Position numbers and translations under genes: made by a program. DNA of 64,000 bases from Pseudomonas sp. JAI120 (lineage in GTDB: Bacteria > Pseudomonadota > Gammaproteobacteria > Pseudomonadales > Pseudomonadaceae). Within the stretch, counting starts at the first letter, position 1. The number at the start of each line of letters is the position of its first letter. The notes beneath the pieces are model-generated. The model did no database searches. It was not told the origin of the DNA and worked only from the letters and a program-made list of their open reading frames with translations. The stretch covers positions 124,001-188,000 of the forward strand of contig NZ_JACHCZ010000001.1 of assembly GCF_014207255.1 (NCBI RefSeq), read 5' to 3'. This document shows positions 42,604 through 51,816 of this stretch, in pieces.

Positions 42604-44697
42604 TCAGAAGTCCAGCGTCACCCCGCTATACAACGCACGCCCGTCACCCGGTGAGTGCAGCGAGGCTTTGGCACCGTCCGGGTCATACCAGGCGTACTCG
42701 TAGTAGCGGTTGGTGAGGTTTTTCAGTTGCAGGTCGACGCTGAGCGACTCGGTTACCCGGTACGTCGCCCCCAGGTTCATCAGGACATAGCCGCCGTAAG
42801 TGCCCTGGGTGTTCTCGCGTTCCAGGTAGTAGTGGGTCTGGCCGTTCATCCACGCGGTCAGTTGCAGGGCCGGCGTGGCCTTGAAGCTGACGCCGGCGTT
42901 GTACAGGTGATGGGGGATGTGGTCGATTTCCTGGCCCTTGCTGTTGGGCAGCGTCGCGCTGGGCTGGAGGATTTTCGAGTACTGCCAGGCATAGGCCAGC
43001 CAGATCTCGGTGCGTTCATTCGGGCGCAGGTTCAACTGCGCGTCGTAACCCCAGCGGCGGGTTTCGCCGACGTTGTCCGACTCGCCGCTGGGGTCATTGA
43101 GCCTGCGGCTGACTTCGCCACTGGCTTCCTGTTGCCAATACGCCACGCGGCCGTCGACCCAGTCGGCAGGGGTGAATTTTATCCCGGTTTCCCAGCCTTC
43201 ATTGATGGACGGCGCCAGGTCGGTGTCCCTGGGCGGAATCTTGTAGGCCGCCGCGCCGCTGCCGACCTGGAACGTGCGCCCCCAGTTGGCGTACACGCTG
43301 GCCACGTCCCAAGGTGAGTACACCACGCTGAGCTTGGGTTGCCTGATCAGCCCGTAGTCATTGATGTCGTAGTCCAGGCCGGTCATTTCATTGGTGAAGT
43401 TGCCCTGGATCTTGTCGACGCGATACGCCGGGATGATCTTCAACGACTCGAACGGCTTGATCTCGGCCTGCATGTAGGCGCCGTAGGTGTCGAAGTCGAA
43501 CTGCTGGTCGCGGGTTTGCGCCAGGCGCGCGCGGTCCAGGGTGCGGTAGCGCTCGCTCCGGTTCTGTTGCTGTTGGGTATCGGCGCCGCCTTCCAGGGCG
43601 AAGTCATACAACCAACTGACTTGCGGGCGCCAGGTCAGCGAGGTGAGGGCACCGTACTGGGTTTCGTAGGCGTCGCGCTCCTGCTGGGCACTGGTGCGCC
43701 AGTACTGGGTCCAGCGTCGGTCATCGAACGTGTTGACGTAGGTTTTCGCCGACCAGGCAAGGGTGTCGGCCAGTTCGGTGTCGAAATGCACACTGACCTG
43801 ATTCATGCGCCGTGTGCCTTTATCGCTGGCGTTGTAGCGGTTGGTCATGGTCGGGTGTCGGCGCGCATCGTCCTCGCTCAAGTAACCGGGCTCCTGTGCC
43901 TCGGTTTCGTAGTGACGGGCGATCAGGCCGATGCGGTAGCTGTTGTCGTCAGGGGTGTAGAACCATTTGCCGGACATCGAGAATTTGTCCGCCTCGGCAT
44001 GGTCGCGGTAACCGGCGGATTTCTGGTAGGCGAAGAAGTAGTTCTGCGTCAAATTGCTGCCCTGGATGCCTTTGGCGAACTGCGTTTCCTGGGTGTTGAA
44101 GCTGCCATAACGCAGGCGCGCATTGGTGTAGTCTCCGCCCGTGCGGGTGAGCATATTGACGTTGCCTGCAATGTTGTTCAGGCCGTAGCGCGCATCGCTG
44201 GTGCCGCGCACCACTTCGATACTGTCCAGCTCCATCGGGAAAATCATGTCCATGAAGGGCATGTTGCCGTCGTTGCTGTTGCTCGGAATACCATCGATCA
44301 GCAGCTTCACCGCATTCACTTCACCTTCGCCGTTGAAGCCGCGAAAGGAAATCTTGCCGGAGGTGGTGCCCTGGTTGAACTCGGTGAGCATCACCCCCGG
44401 CGCGCGGCTGAACAGCTCCCAGCTGTAGTTGACCGGCATTTTTTCGAGGATGTCGGCGCCGAGGATATCCACCGAGCTGAGCACGCTGGCGGTACTCAAC
44501 GGGCCGCTGGCGCCGCTTGCACCCTGGACCGTGACGGTGCCGAGGGTCAGGGCCGAGTCTTCGCTTTTGCCGGCTTGGGCAAGGGCTGAACATAACGGGT
44601 TGAGGGCGAACAGGCCGGCTGAAATCAGCGGCCACAGGCAACGGGACACGGCGTGACGCTGCGCACGCGGCGCAGTCAAGAGAACAGGCATGGACAT
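42604..44697 (-). CDS. TonB-dependent outer-membrane receptor
   Basis: A 697-residue receptor. The signal region (about 1-40, ending S-A-L-A-Q-A) is followed by a TonB-box-like stretch (A-L-T-L-G-T-V-T-V-Q-G). The plug domain (about 65-190) has S-R-A-P-G-V, I-S-F-R-G-F-N and I-E-V-V-R-G-T-S-D-A-R-Y-G. A 22-strand barrel ends with the aromatic C-terminal strand Y-S-G-V-T-L-D-F. The substrate is unknown. The plug segment N-S-N-D-G-N-M-P-F-M-D-M-I is distinctive. It lies 77 bases after a DUF2946 gene on the same strand, a frequent pairing for metal-related receptors. I saw no Fur box in front of the pair. Confidence 0.88.
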   Translation of the reverse strand: MSMPVLLTAPRAQRHAVSRCLWPLISAGLFALNPLCSALAQAGKSEDSALTLGTVTVQGASGASGPLSTASVLSSVDILGADILEKMPVNYSWELFSRAPGVMLTEFNQGTTSGKISFRGFNGEGEVNAVKLLIDGIPSNSNDGNMPFMDMIFPMELDSIEVVRGTSDARYGLNNIAGNVNMLTRTGGDYTNARLRYGSFNTQETQFAKGIQGSNLTQNYFFAYQKSAGYRDHAEADKFSMSGKWFYTPDDNSYRIGLIARHYETEAQEPGYLSEDDARRHPTMTNRYNASDKGTRRMNQVSVHFDTELADTLAWSAKTYVNTFDDRRWTQYWRTSAQQERDAYETQYGALTSLTWRPQVSWLYDFALEGGADTQQQQNRSERYRTLDRARLAQTRDQQFDFDTYGAYMQAEIKPFESLKIIPAYRVDKIQGNFTNEMTGLDYDINDYGLIRQPKLSVVYSPWDVASVYANWGRTFQVGSGAAAYKIPPRDTDLAPSINEGWETGIKFTPADWVDGRVAYWQQEASGEVSRRLNDPSGESDNVGETRRWGYDAQLNLRPNERTEIWLAYAWQYSKILQPSATLPNSKGQEIDHIPHHLYNAGVSFKATPALQLTAWMNGQTHYYLERENTQGTYGGYVLMNLGATYRVTESLSVDLQLKNLTNRYYEYAWYDPDGAKASLHSPGDGRALYSGVTLDF

Positions 44698-44774
44698 ACT
44701 TCCTGATAGCCAAAAACTGCAAGGACGTTCCAGTCACCCGCATAGGGCAACTGATAACGCAGGGTTCGGGGCGA

Positions 44775-45164
44775 TCAGGCGACAGGAGAGGCGCGCGGGT
44801 TCAGGTTCGGCCAGCGAACCTTGGGTTGCAACGTCGGCAGTAACGGGTTGTCGAGGGCGATATCGGGTGTATAGCGCGGCAGCAGATGCCGGTAATGGCT
44901 GGGGGGCAGGGCGGCCAGCCCGGCATGGCCACAGCAGCAATCGCTGTGCTTCATGGCGGTGGGTGCCGGAGCTTGCTGCGAAGGGTCGATCAGCTTGGCA
45001 AAGCCTGGCGGCAGGGCTTGCGACGCGCCCCCGGAGCAGAAACCGCCCCAAAGCATCAGGCCGCTGTCCGGCGTTTGCAGGGCACGGCTCAGCGGCATGG
45101 CCAGCATGTTGAGCAACAGGGCCAGGCAGGCGATCCAGGGGCTGATACGTTTGAACATAGCCAT
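44775..45164 (-). CDS. DUF2946-family protein
   Basis: A 129-residue protein with an N-terminal hydrophobic signal or anchor (about 8-28, with I-A-C-L-A-L-L-L-N-M-L-A-M-P) and a cysteine/histidine cluster K-H-S-D-C-C-C-G-H-A-G in its second half. DUF2946 proteins often lie beside TonB receptors and have been linked to metal, particularly copper, handling; this is context and not proof. The start is uncertain between ATG 45164 and ATG 45158; the in-frame extension to 45317 looks non-coding. It is the first gene of a pair with the TonB receptor. Confidence 0.65.
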   Translation of the reverse strand: MAMFKRISPWIACLALLLNMLAMPLSRALQTPDSGLMLWGGFCSGGASQALPPGFAKLIDPSQQAPAPTAMKHSDCCCGHAGLAALPPSHYRHLLPRYTPDIALDNPLLPTLQPKVRWPNLNPRASPVA

Positions 45165-45230
45165 CGAAGCAATCGACGCAAAAGGGCGGGTATTTAGCCG
45201 CAGTTCAGGCATGAAGTAAAACGCGCTATT

Positions 45231-45551
45231 TTGCCGCAGCACTGTCTTCGGCTGATGAGAGAGGCGTGGCGGCCCCCGGAGGAAGTGGCAGTGTGGTTTC
45301 GATACCCTGGCGTGCACCGGTTGCTGATAGGGTCATTGAGGTTTATCTCCCGGCCTTACTCAAACATGGGCGCCCGGCTTTGGTTCTATCCGACCGGGCT
45401 CGTAAATGCTGTCGAGCACGGTGAGGCGCGGGTCCAGCGCAACTGGCTCGCCCTGTTGGGCGTGCCCGAGGCGCCTCACTCACTGCTGGAATTCCGACGC
45501 CTGTACCTGCAAGACTTCCAGGACGGCGAGGGGCTGTTCAAGGGCGGGTAG
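45231..45551 (+). pseudogene. possible gene remnant, unrecognised
   Basis: The frame ends at 45551. Its last 60 codons (from ATG 45366, M-G-A-R-L-W-F-Y-P-T-G) have the codon use of a real Pseudomonas gene and read like the C terminus of a longer protein (L-E-F-R-R-L-Y-L-Q-D-F-Q-D-G-E-G). Upstream of 45366 the frame is unconvincing and there is no good ribosome site. I do not recognise the family. It may be a small gene or a fragment. Confidence 0.35.
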
Positions 45552-46204
45552 GGAATATCGGAGTTTTAGGGGGGCACGCTATCAGGCTATTAGCAGGTGA
45601 AGTGTAAATAACGCTGGTAAATGAGCCAAATTCATGGGGTATTTTGAGTAGTGGATTAGATGCAGCGTATTAAACCGCTCGGCACAAATTAAGGAGGGTT
45701 TGTTGATAGCTTTAGTTGCTTCTGCCGGTTTGTTTATTGGTGTGTTGTCGGGAGGGTGATAAGGGTAAAGCAATGTCATCCGAGTGTGCTCACCGCCCTG
45801 TGTTGACGTGTATTTTCGGTTTGGTCGTTATCTTGATAAGTCATCGGAGTTACTCAAGGAAAAAGACAGCGTAGACGCTTAAACGCAGCTTCGCTCTGAT
45901 GTTCGCTTGTCAGTAACGGGGTGTTTGCTCTCGAAAGGATGAGGTTTGGCGTTCATTGGTGTCATAAACTTTGGTCTGGCTGGCGCAGCCCGTAAATGAG
46001 GCTACGATAATCTACAGCGTCGCTGTAGAGACCATCCGTATGGTGCTGCTGGTGTGAATCTTACTGGGATGTGTATTCAATCGAATGGGCGGCTACAGGC
46101 TTCGCCGGGAAACTGAATTCTTATTCGTCGACCATAAAAACCTTTCGAAGCGTTTACGGTGGGTTATTTCCTGGTCGTAAGAGTAGACGTTTGCAGGAGC
46201 TGCG
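45552..46204. other. 650-base AT-richer region without a gene
   Basis: No convincing coding frame is present. GC content is visibly lower in 45580-45780 than in the neighbouring genes. Near its right end (46012-46028) is a perfect palindrome, and the last 20 bases carry the ribosome site of the multi-PAS kinase. It probably holds the promoter of the large rightward signalling block. Confidence 0.45.
46012..46028. promoter_or_regulatory. perfect 17-base palindrome, possible operator
   Basis: CTACAGCG-T-CGCTGTAG has 8-base arms around a single central base. It lies about 180 bases upstream of the multi-PAS kinase start, in a region without genes. No known motif was recognised. Confidence 0.5.
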
Positions 46205-49102
46205 ATGGCTGACAAGGAAGTGCTGCAAACCCTTAAAGGCGTACTTGCCTGCCTTTCGGGTGCGGTTGTTGTCTTGGATCGATCTGCCCTGGTCGTCGTG
46301 GGTAACCCTGCGTTTTCGGCGTTGCAGCTCCAGCATGGAGTACCACCTGATGCAGGGGCCGAGTTTCTCGCCCTGCTGCGGCCAGAGGACTACGGGCTTT
46401 TTTATGCGGCGCTCGAGAAGGCCGATGGAAAGTCCCGGGTGTTTTTTGAGGCGACAGCGAGGGGAGTGGGCCGGTTGGGCGTATCGATAACGCCGTGGCA
46501 GCACGACTACTTTATCGCTGAGATTACCCCTGGCCTGGAACTCACTCGCTCTACCGCCGACGGCGAGCACTTTTCAGATATACCCCTTAAATCGATTTTC
46601 GATTCATCTGGTACCGGGTTGGCGCTCGTGGCGCTTGACGGTCGGTGGCTACGGGCCAATAACGTGATTTGCACGCTGTTGGGCTACAGCGAAGCGCAGC
46701 TGCAAAGCACCACGTTCATGGCTTTGACCCACCCCGAGGACCGCGAGGTGGGCAAGCAGTTGATAGAAGAATTGAAGGGCGGTGCACGGCAGGGCGCCAC
46801 CTTGCATAAACGCTACATCCACCACGACGGTCAGGTTGTCTGGGTACGCTTGACCGTGGGTCTGGTGCGGGACGACCAGGGGCAGCCGATCTGTTTTGTC
46901 TCCCAACTGGAAGACATCACCGAGAACTGGCAACTGCGCGAAACCTTGCTGGGCAGCGAGCTCAAATTCCTCACCCTCGCGGAAAACTCACCCAATATCA
47001 TTGTTCGTTACGATCGCAACTTGTTGCGCACGTACGTCAACCCGACGTTCCTGCTCTTGACCGGCATGTCCTACGACGAAGCGATCGGCGCCAGCCCCAT
47101 GCAGGAGTCCGGCGACTACCTGAATCAACTGCGTCACGTGGCATCCACAGGCGAGACGGCTCAATTTCTGAATAGCTGGGTGGTCGCGCCCAGTGGTGAT
47201 TATGTGAGTTGTGTGGTCAGCTTGATGGCCGAGCGCAGCCCTTCAGGTGAGGTGGTGGGGGTGTTGGCGCTGGCCCACGACATCACTGAGCTGCGTAAGC
47301 AGCAAGTGCTTGAAGATGCGCGTTTACGCATATTCGAAACCATGGCCACAGGGGCTCCTTTAGACGAAACGCTGGCGTTGCTGGTGGGCTACCTTCAGTT
47401 GGCCTTGCCCCACCGTTCCTGTGGCGTCGTGCTTGCCGACCCGCAAAGTCTCGGGTCGTCGGCACGCAAGCCTTCTGCCCCGACTCTTGGAGAAGGCGTT
47501 CCTTCATTCTGGTCCGAGCCCATCGTGGATAACCAGGGGCACATCCTGGGGGCTTTCGAGTTATCTCAGTCGCCTGGTTCCCTGCCGCAAGAGAGCGACC
47601 TGCAGCGCGTACGCCAGACCTGTCACATTGCGGCCATTGCCATTGAGCGCTTGCGCTCCGAATCGTTACTCAGGGAGCGCGAGCGCCGTTACCGGGATAT
47701 TTCCGACCATACCCTGGACATGTTGTGCCTGCTGGAGGTTACGCCACTCGGTGACCTACGCTGCGTTGAGGTCAACCCCGCGTTGCTGCAGGTGCTTGGA
47801 AAACCGCATGATGATGTTATCGGCGAGGCGCTGGAGTCGATTTTTGGTCGGTCGAACGCGCGAAAAATCCAGACGCTCTACGAGCAGTGCAGGGCCGCCG
47901 CACGGGTGGTGGAGTCGGATGAAGGCATGCTGGTTCGCAACGAAGTCCGTAACTTGCATTTTACCTTGGTGCCGGTGGCTGATTCCGGCAGCGCGGGCCA
48001 ACGGGTACTGGTGATCTGTCGCGATGTGACTCATCTGACCAGGGCCCGGCAAAAAGAACTGGAACGCCAGCACGACATCAACGCACTGGTGGAAAACAGC
48101 CCGGACGCGGTCGCCCGATTGAGTGCTCAAGGCGAAGTGCTCTATGTCAATGCGCAGTTGAAGAAGTGGGTGGGCGGTGCCTGGCCGGAACTGATGGGCA
48201 TGCCCATGGATGAGGTGTTTCCCCTGAACGCTCAGTCCCAGCTTTTTCGAGAGTTGGTGGCCCAGGTGATTCAGCAGAACAAAGCCACGGAGCAGGAATT
48301 TTTATTGTCGGGTTTGAAAACCGCGCCCAAGGTGGTGTTGATCCATTTTGTCCCTGAGCTTGACGGCCAGCGCGTCGTCAGCGTACTGGCCGTGGGGCGC
48401 GATATTTCCAAGCTGCGCGCTGCGGAACGCCGCCTGGCCAATTCCAACGCCCAATTACGTGACCTGTCGACCCGCCGGGAAACGGCGCGGGAAGAGGAAC
48501 GCAAACTGATCGCCAGAGAAATCCATGATGAACTGGGCCAGCACCTGACGGCACTGCGCATGGGCATCTCGTTATTGAGGTTTCAGTTCGGCACCGATAC
48601 GCCTGAGCTCACCCCTCAGGTCGAGCGCTTGATGGCCCTGACCGATAAGACGATCCAGGTGGTGCGTGATGTCTCCACCAGCCTGCGACCCTCCGCGCTG
48701 AACCTGGGGCTGGTGTCCGGTCTTGAATGGCTGACAGCCGAATTCGTCACCTCTACCCGGGTTCCCTGCGCGTTGAACCTGCCTTTGATTCCCTTGACCC
48801 TGCCGGACACCCACGTTACCGCTGCATTTCGCATCGTGCAGGAGTCATTGACCAACATCGCCCGCTACGCCGAGGCGACACAGGTCAGCGTGACCCTGAC
48901 CCCGCAGGAGACGCACTGGCTGCTGGAGGTCCAGGATAACGGCAAGGGGTTTGACCCCGATGCCGTCGGCCGCAAGACGTTGGGCCTGGCAGGCATGCGT
49001 GAGCGTGGCTTGATGTTGGGCGGCAAAGTGATCATTTTCAGCCACCCCGGACAAGGCACGACGGTCCAGGCTTTCATTCCGATGCACAAGGATAGGTATT
49101 GA
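46205..49102 (+). CDS. multi-PAS sensor histidine kinase, HisKA_3 type
   Basis: A 965-residue kinase without membrane helices. I read five PAS-like units (about 1-115, 120-245, 250-370, 495-620, 620-740) and a GAF-like unit at about 375-490. A HisKA_3 domain follows, with the phospho-acceptor in I-A-R-E-I-H-D-E-L-G-Q-H-L, and then an ATPase domain with D-N-G-K-G-F-D-P-D and G-L-A-G-M-R-E-R-G. The many PAS units suggest redox, oxygen or small-molecule sensing in the cytoplasm. A GGAG site precedes ATG 46205. The stop overlaps the start of the LuxR-type regulator, so the two form a two-component pair at the head of the chemosensory block. Confidence 0.9.
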   Translation: MADKEVLQTLKGVLACLSGAVVVLDRSALVVVGNPAFSALQLQHGVPPDAGAEFLALLRPEDYGLFYAALEKADGKSRVFFEATARGVGRLGVSITPWQHDYFIAEITPGLELTRSTADGEHFSDIPLKSIFDSSGTGLALVALDGRWLRANNVICTLLGYSEAQLQSTTFMALTHPEDREVGKQLIEELKGGARQGATLHKRYIHHDGQVVWVRLTVGLVRDDQGQPICFVSQLEDITENWQLRETLLGSELKFLTLAENSPNIIVRYDRNLLRTYVNPTFLLLTGMSYDEAIGASPMQESGDYLNQLRHVASTGETAQFLNSWVVAPSGDYVSCVVSLMAERSPSGEVVGVLALAHDITELRKQQVLEDARLRIFETMATGAPLDETLALLVGYLQLALPHRSCGVVLADPQSLGSSARKPSAPTLGEGVPSFWSEPIVDNQGHILGAFELSQSPGSLPQESDLQRVRQTCHIAAIAIERLRSESLLRERERRYRDISDHTLDMLCLLEVTPLGDLRCVEVNPALLQVLGKPHDDVIGEALESIFGRSNARKIQTLYEQCRAAARVVESDEGMLVRNEVRNLHFTLVPVADSGSAGQRVLVICRDVTHLTRARQKELERQHDINALVENSPDAVARLSAQGEVLYVNAQLKKWVGGAWPELMGMPMDEVFPLNAQSQLFRELVAQVIQQNKATEQEFLLSGLKTAPKVVLIHFVPELDGQRVVSVLAVGRDISKLRAAERRLANSNAQLRDLSTRRETAREEERKLIAREIHDELGQHLTALRMGISLLRFQFGTDTPELTPQVERLMALTDKTIQVVRDVSTSLRPSALNLGLVSGLEWLTAEFVTSTRVPCALNLPLIPLTLPDTHVTAAFRIVQESLTNIARYAEATQVSVTLTPQETHWLLEVQDNGKGFDPDAVGRKTLGLAGMRERGLMLGGKVIIFSHPGQGTTVQAFIPMHKDRY

Positions 49103-49731
49103 TGATTCGAATGCTGATCGCAGATGACCACACCATCATGCGCGAAGGGCTCAAACAGTTGTTCTCGCTGGTCGCCGATTTGCAGGTAGTGGCCGAAGCC
49201 GAGAGTGGAACGCAACTGATCGAATTGTTGCGTAAGGTCGAGATCGACCTGTTGCTGCTCGACATGAATATGCCGGGCATCAGCGGCGAGATCTTGATCG
49301 CGCGCCTGCATACCCATTACCCGAACCTGCCGATTCTGGTGTTGAGCATGCATAACGAAATCCATATCGCGCAACGGGCATTACGTGCCGGTGCGCTTGG
49401 CTACCTCACCAAGGACCGCGATCCCGAAACCCTATTGGTGGCGATCCGTCGGGTGGTCAGCGGCCAACGTTACCTGGACCCTGGGCTGGCAGAACAGATC
49501 GCGCTGCAGAGCAGTGGCTTGAAGCAGCAGACCTTTGTCGAAAGCTTGTCCGATCGTGAGTTCCAGATCCTGCGCTTGCTGGCGCACGGCATGAGCGTCA
49601 ACCAGATTGCCGAGCAACTCGTCATCAGCAACAAGACGGTCAGTACCCACAAGACTCGGCTGATGGAAAAAATGGGATTTTCTTCCACCGCCGACATTGT
49701 GCGTTTCGCCATGACCCTGGGTATTTCGTGA
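49102..49731 (+). CDS. LuxR/NarL-type response regulator
   Basis: A 209-residue regulator with a receiver domain (acidic pair A-D-D-H at 9-11, phospho-acceptor in L-L-L-D-M-N-M-P, K in Y-L-T-K-D-R-D) and a C-terminal LuxR helix-turn-helix (S-D-R-E-F-Q-I-L-R-L-L-A-H-G-M-S-V-N-Q-I-A). The start is ATG 49102 in the arrangement TGATG with the kinase stop; a TTG three bases earlier is also in frame. Inverted repeats at 49746-49795, just after its stop and before the transducer gene, are possible binding sites. Confidence 0.92.
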   Translation: MIRMLIADDHTIMREGLKQLFSLVADLQVVAEAESGTQLIELLRKVEIDLLLLDMNMPGISGEILIARLHTHYPNLPILVLSMHNEIHIAQRALRAGALGYLTKDRDPETLLVAIRRVVSGQRYLDPGLAEQIALQSSGLKQQTFVESLSDREFQILRLLAHGMSVNQIAEQLVISNKTVSTHKTRLMEKMGFSSTADIVRFAMTLGIS

Positions 49732-49745
49732 CGCGCGTACGGGGG

Positions 49746-49795
49746 TAGGAATTTTCCTAGCCTGATTCCCGGTATCCCTACCCCAGAATAGGGAT
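49746..49795. promoter_or_regulatory. two inverted repeats upstream of the chemosensory genes
   Basis: TAGGAA-TT-TTCCTA (49746-49759) is followed by ATCCCTA-N8-TAGGGAT (49774-49795). Both share a TAGG/CCTA theme. They lie 100-150 bases before the transducer start and directly after the LuxR-type regulator gene. The second could also fold as a weak terminator, but it lacks a T run. Confidence 0.5.
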
Positions 49796-49894
49796 GCTCT
49801 GATGGTGGCAATGCCATTATTGGGCCAGTATTCCCTTCAAGCAGCCGAATTGCCGATCAGGCGGTGGCGACAGGCTTTGACTGGGAGATAGACC

Positions 49895-51079
49895 GTGACC
49901 GATCAGACACCATTTCCTAGCGCGGCTCTGGCTCTGTTTCCCGTCGCCTCTGCGGGCCTGCTCGGCGGACTTGCGATAGCCTACAGCGAGCGCTTCAGCC
50001 TGGAGGCGATGGTGGCAGGGGCCGCGTTGTTTACGCTGTGTATTGGCATGGGCTTGTGGACGAACAAGCGGTACCAGGCACACTGCAATCGCCTTCAGCA
50101 ACAGCTTGATCAAGCGGCTTCGGTGCCGCCGACGCTGGCCGTCGATAACGGCTTGGCACAAGTGTGCGTCAGCGTGCTGCCGATCTGGTCCCGGCAGATA
50201 GAAGCGGCTCGCTCGATCAGTGAAACGTCGATCCTCAAGCTCAGCGAACGCTTTGGCACGCTCTCCTCAAACATCAGTCACAGCGTGTCCAGCAACGGCG
50301 GCCAGGATGCCTCGCAACAATTGGTCGACTTGCTGGAAGTCGGCCAGCATGACCTCAATTCCATCGTCCTGGCCCTGCGTGCTGCGCTCTCCAATAAAGA
50401 GAATGAACTCAAGGAAGTCATGCAACTCTCCGGGTTCACCGAGCAACTTCAGCAGATGGCCAAGTTTGTCGGTGACATCGCCAGTCAAACCAACCTGCTT
50501 GCCCTCAACGCGGCGATTGAAGCCGCGCGAGCCGGGGAGGCGGGGCGAGGGTTTGCGGTGGTCGCCGATGAAGTGCGTAAGCTGTCGAGCATGTCCGGCG
50601 AGACCGGGCGCAAGATCAGCGAAACCGTGATCACCGTCAACGCCTCCATCGCCCGTACGGTGCAAATGTCCCGCCACCACGCCGAACAAGACACCCTGAC
50701 CCTCGCCGATTCGGAGCGCGTGGTCTCGCAGGTCATCGAACATTTTCGCGCGACCGCCCAGACCATCGTGCGCAACAGCCATGACCTGCAGCAGCAGAGC
50801 GCCAACGTCGCCGACGAGATTGCCCAGGTGCTGGTTGCCCTGCAGTTCCAGGACCGCGTCAGCCAGATGTTGACCTTGATTACCCACGACCTGGACAAGT
50901 TGCAGCAGCAACTGGACGAGCGCAATGAGTTGAGCCTCAGCGGACATACCCTGGCGCCGATGACCAGCGACCGTTGGCTGCACGAGCTATCAACGGCTTA
51001 CACCATGCCGGAGCAGCACGCCATTCATGACGGTAAACCGCATGCGAAGGCGGATGCCAACGAAATCACTTTCTTCTAG
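49895..51079 (+). CDS. short membrane-anchored chemotaxis transducer
   Basis: A 394-residue methyl-accepting-type protein. Two closely spaced hydrophobic segments lie at about 9-30 and 38-56, so there is almost no periplasmic sensor domain and no clear HAMP. The signalling hairpin tip is at about 195-230 ([18 protein letters not shown], then [11 protein letters not shown]). The coiled coil after the tip reaches about residue 345. The start is GTG 49895 after a GGGAG-like site. By position it corresponds to the transducer that opens cluster II of P. aeruginosa, and it probably senses a membrane or cytoplasmic cue, or acts through a partner. Confidence 0.85.
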   Translation: MTDQTPFPSAALALFPVASAGLLGGLAIAYSERFSLEAMVAGAALFTLCIGMGLWTNKRYQAHCNRLQQQLDQAASVPPTLAVDNGLAQVCVSVLPIWSRQIEAARSISETSILKLSERFGTLSSNISHSVSSNGGQDASQQLVDLLEVGQHDLNSIVLALRAALSNKENELKEVMQLSGFTEQLQQMAKFVGDIASQTNLLALNAAIEAARAGEAGRGFAVVADEVRKLSSMSGETGRKISETVITVNASIARTVQMSRHHAEQDTLTLADSERVVSQVIEHFRATAQTIVRNSHDLQQQSANVADEIAQVLVALQFQDRVSQMLTLITHDLDKLQQQLDERNELSLSGHTLAPMTSDRWLHELSTAYTMPEQHAIHDGKPHAKADANEITFF

Positions 51080-51092
51080 AGGAGCTTTTCCG

Positions 51093-51461
51093 ATGAGCAA
51101 AACCATTCTGATCGTCGATGACTCGGCGTCCATCCGGCAAGTGGTCAGCATCACGCTCAAAGGCGCCGGTTACGACGTGATCGAAGGCTGTGACGGCAAA
51201 GACGCCCTGAGCAAATTGGACGGTCGCAAAATCCACCTGATTGTCAGTGATGTGAACATGCCCAACATGGATGGCCTCAGTTTCGTCAAGGCCGCCAAGC
51301 TGTTGCCGGCCTACAAGTTTACGCCGGTCATCATGCTGACCACCGAAGCCAGCGATGCGATGAAGCAGCAAGGCCAGGCCTCCGGCGCCAAGGCCTGGAT
51401 GGTCAAGCCCTTCCAGCCGGCGCAAATGCTGACTGCCGTCTCCAAGTTGATCCTGCCATAG
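51093..51461 (+). CDS. cheY: CheY-type receiver
   Basis: A 122-residue single receiver domain with D9-D10 (I-V-D-D-S-A-S), phospho-acceptor D53 (I-V-S-D-V-N-M-P), T near 83 and K in W-M-V-K-P-F-Q. A GAGGAG site precedes ATG 51093. It should be the phosphate target of the CheA encoded 350 bases downstream. Whether it acts on the flagellar motor or on another output is not shown. Confidence 0.92.
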   Translation: MSKTILIVDDSASIRQVVSITLKGAGYDVIEGCDGKDALSKLDGRKIHLIVSDVNMPNMDGLSFVKAAKLLPAYKFTPVIMLTTEASDAMKQQGQASGAKAWMVKPFQPAQMLTAVSKLILP

Positions 51462-51494
51462 CGATGACCAGCGACCGCTGGCCAGGAGGTTTGC

Positions 51495-51812
51495 ATGAAA
51501 AGCTCCGTCCCGATGCTGCGTCGAATCCAGGTCATGGAGGGCCCGCTGACGATCTATACGGCTGCCGAGCAAAAGGACGTGCTGTTGTCGTTGTTTCCTC
51601 TGGCCCATGAAGTGGCGTTGGACCTGTCGAATGTCGACGAGCTGGACAGTGCCGGGTTGCAGCTGTTGATCCTCATCAAACGCGAGTCCCTCAAGGAGGG
51701 AACCCAGCTGTTGCTGAGCAACCCCAGCGCTACGGTGAGCGAAGCACTGCGCCTCAGCGGTCTTGACGACTACTTCACCAATGCCTGTTTCACCCAGTCG
51801 GTCGGAGCGTAA
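51495..51812 (+). CDS. STAS-domain protein (anti-anti-sigma type)
   Basis: A 105-residue STAS domain. The core has L-S-N-V-D-E-L-D-S-A-G-L-Q-L-L, with the D-S pair at which SpoIIAA-type proteins are phosphorylated by serine kinases. A perfect GGAGG site stands before ATG 51495. It is placed between cheY and cheA and has only 4 bases between its stop and the cheA start, so it belongs to the operon. STAS proteins are found in some alternative chemosensory clusters; the partner here is not known. Confidence 0.85.
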   Translation: MKSSVPMLRRIQVMEGPLTIYTAAEQKDVLLSLFPLAHEVALDLSNVDELDSAGLQLLILIKRESLKEGTQLLLSNPSATVSEALRLSGLDDYFTNACFTQSVGA

Positions 51813-51816
51813 TCGT

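Noticed and set aside
45582-45779. A 65-codon minus-strand frame in the AT-richer gap
   Set aside because: No ribosome site, composition does not resemble neighbouring genes, and no recognisable sequence.
45960-46000. A sigma-54-type promoter (TGGCGC then a GC-type element) before the multi-PAS kinase
   Set aside because: The second half does not carry the GC doublet with correct spacing, so the match is too weak to report.
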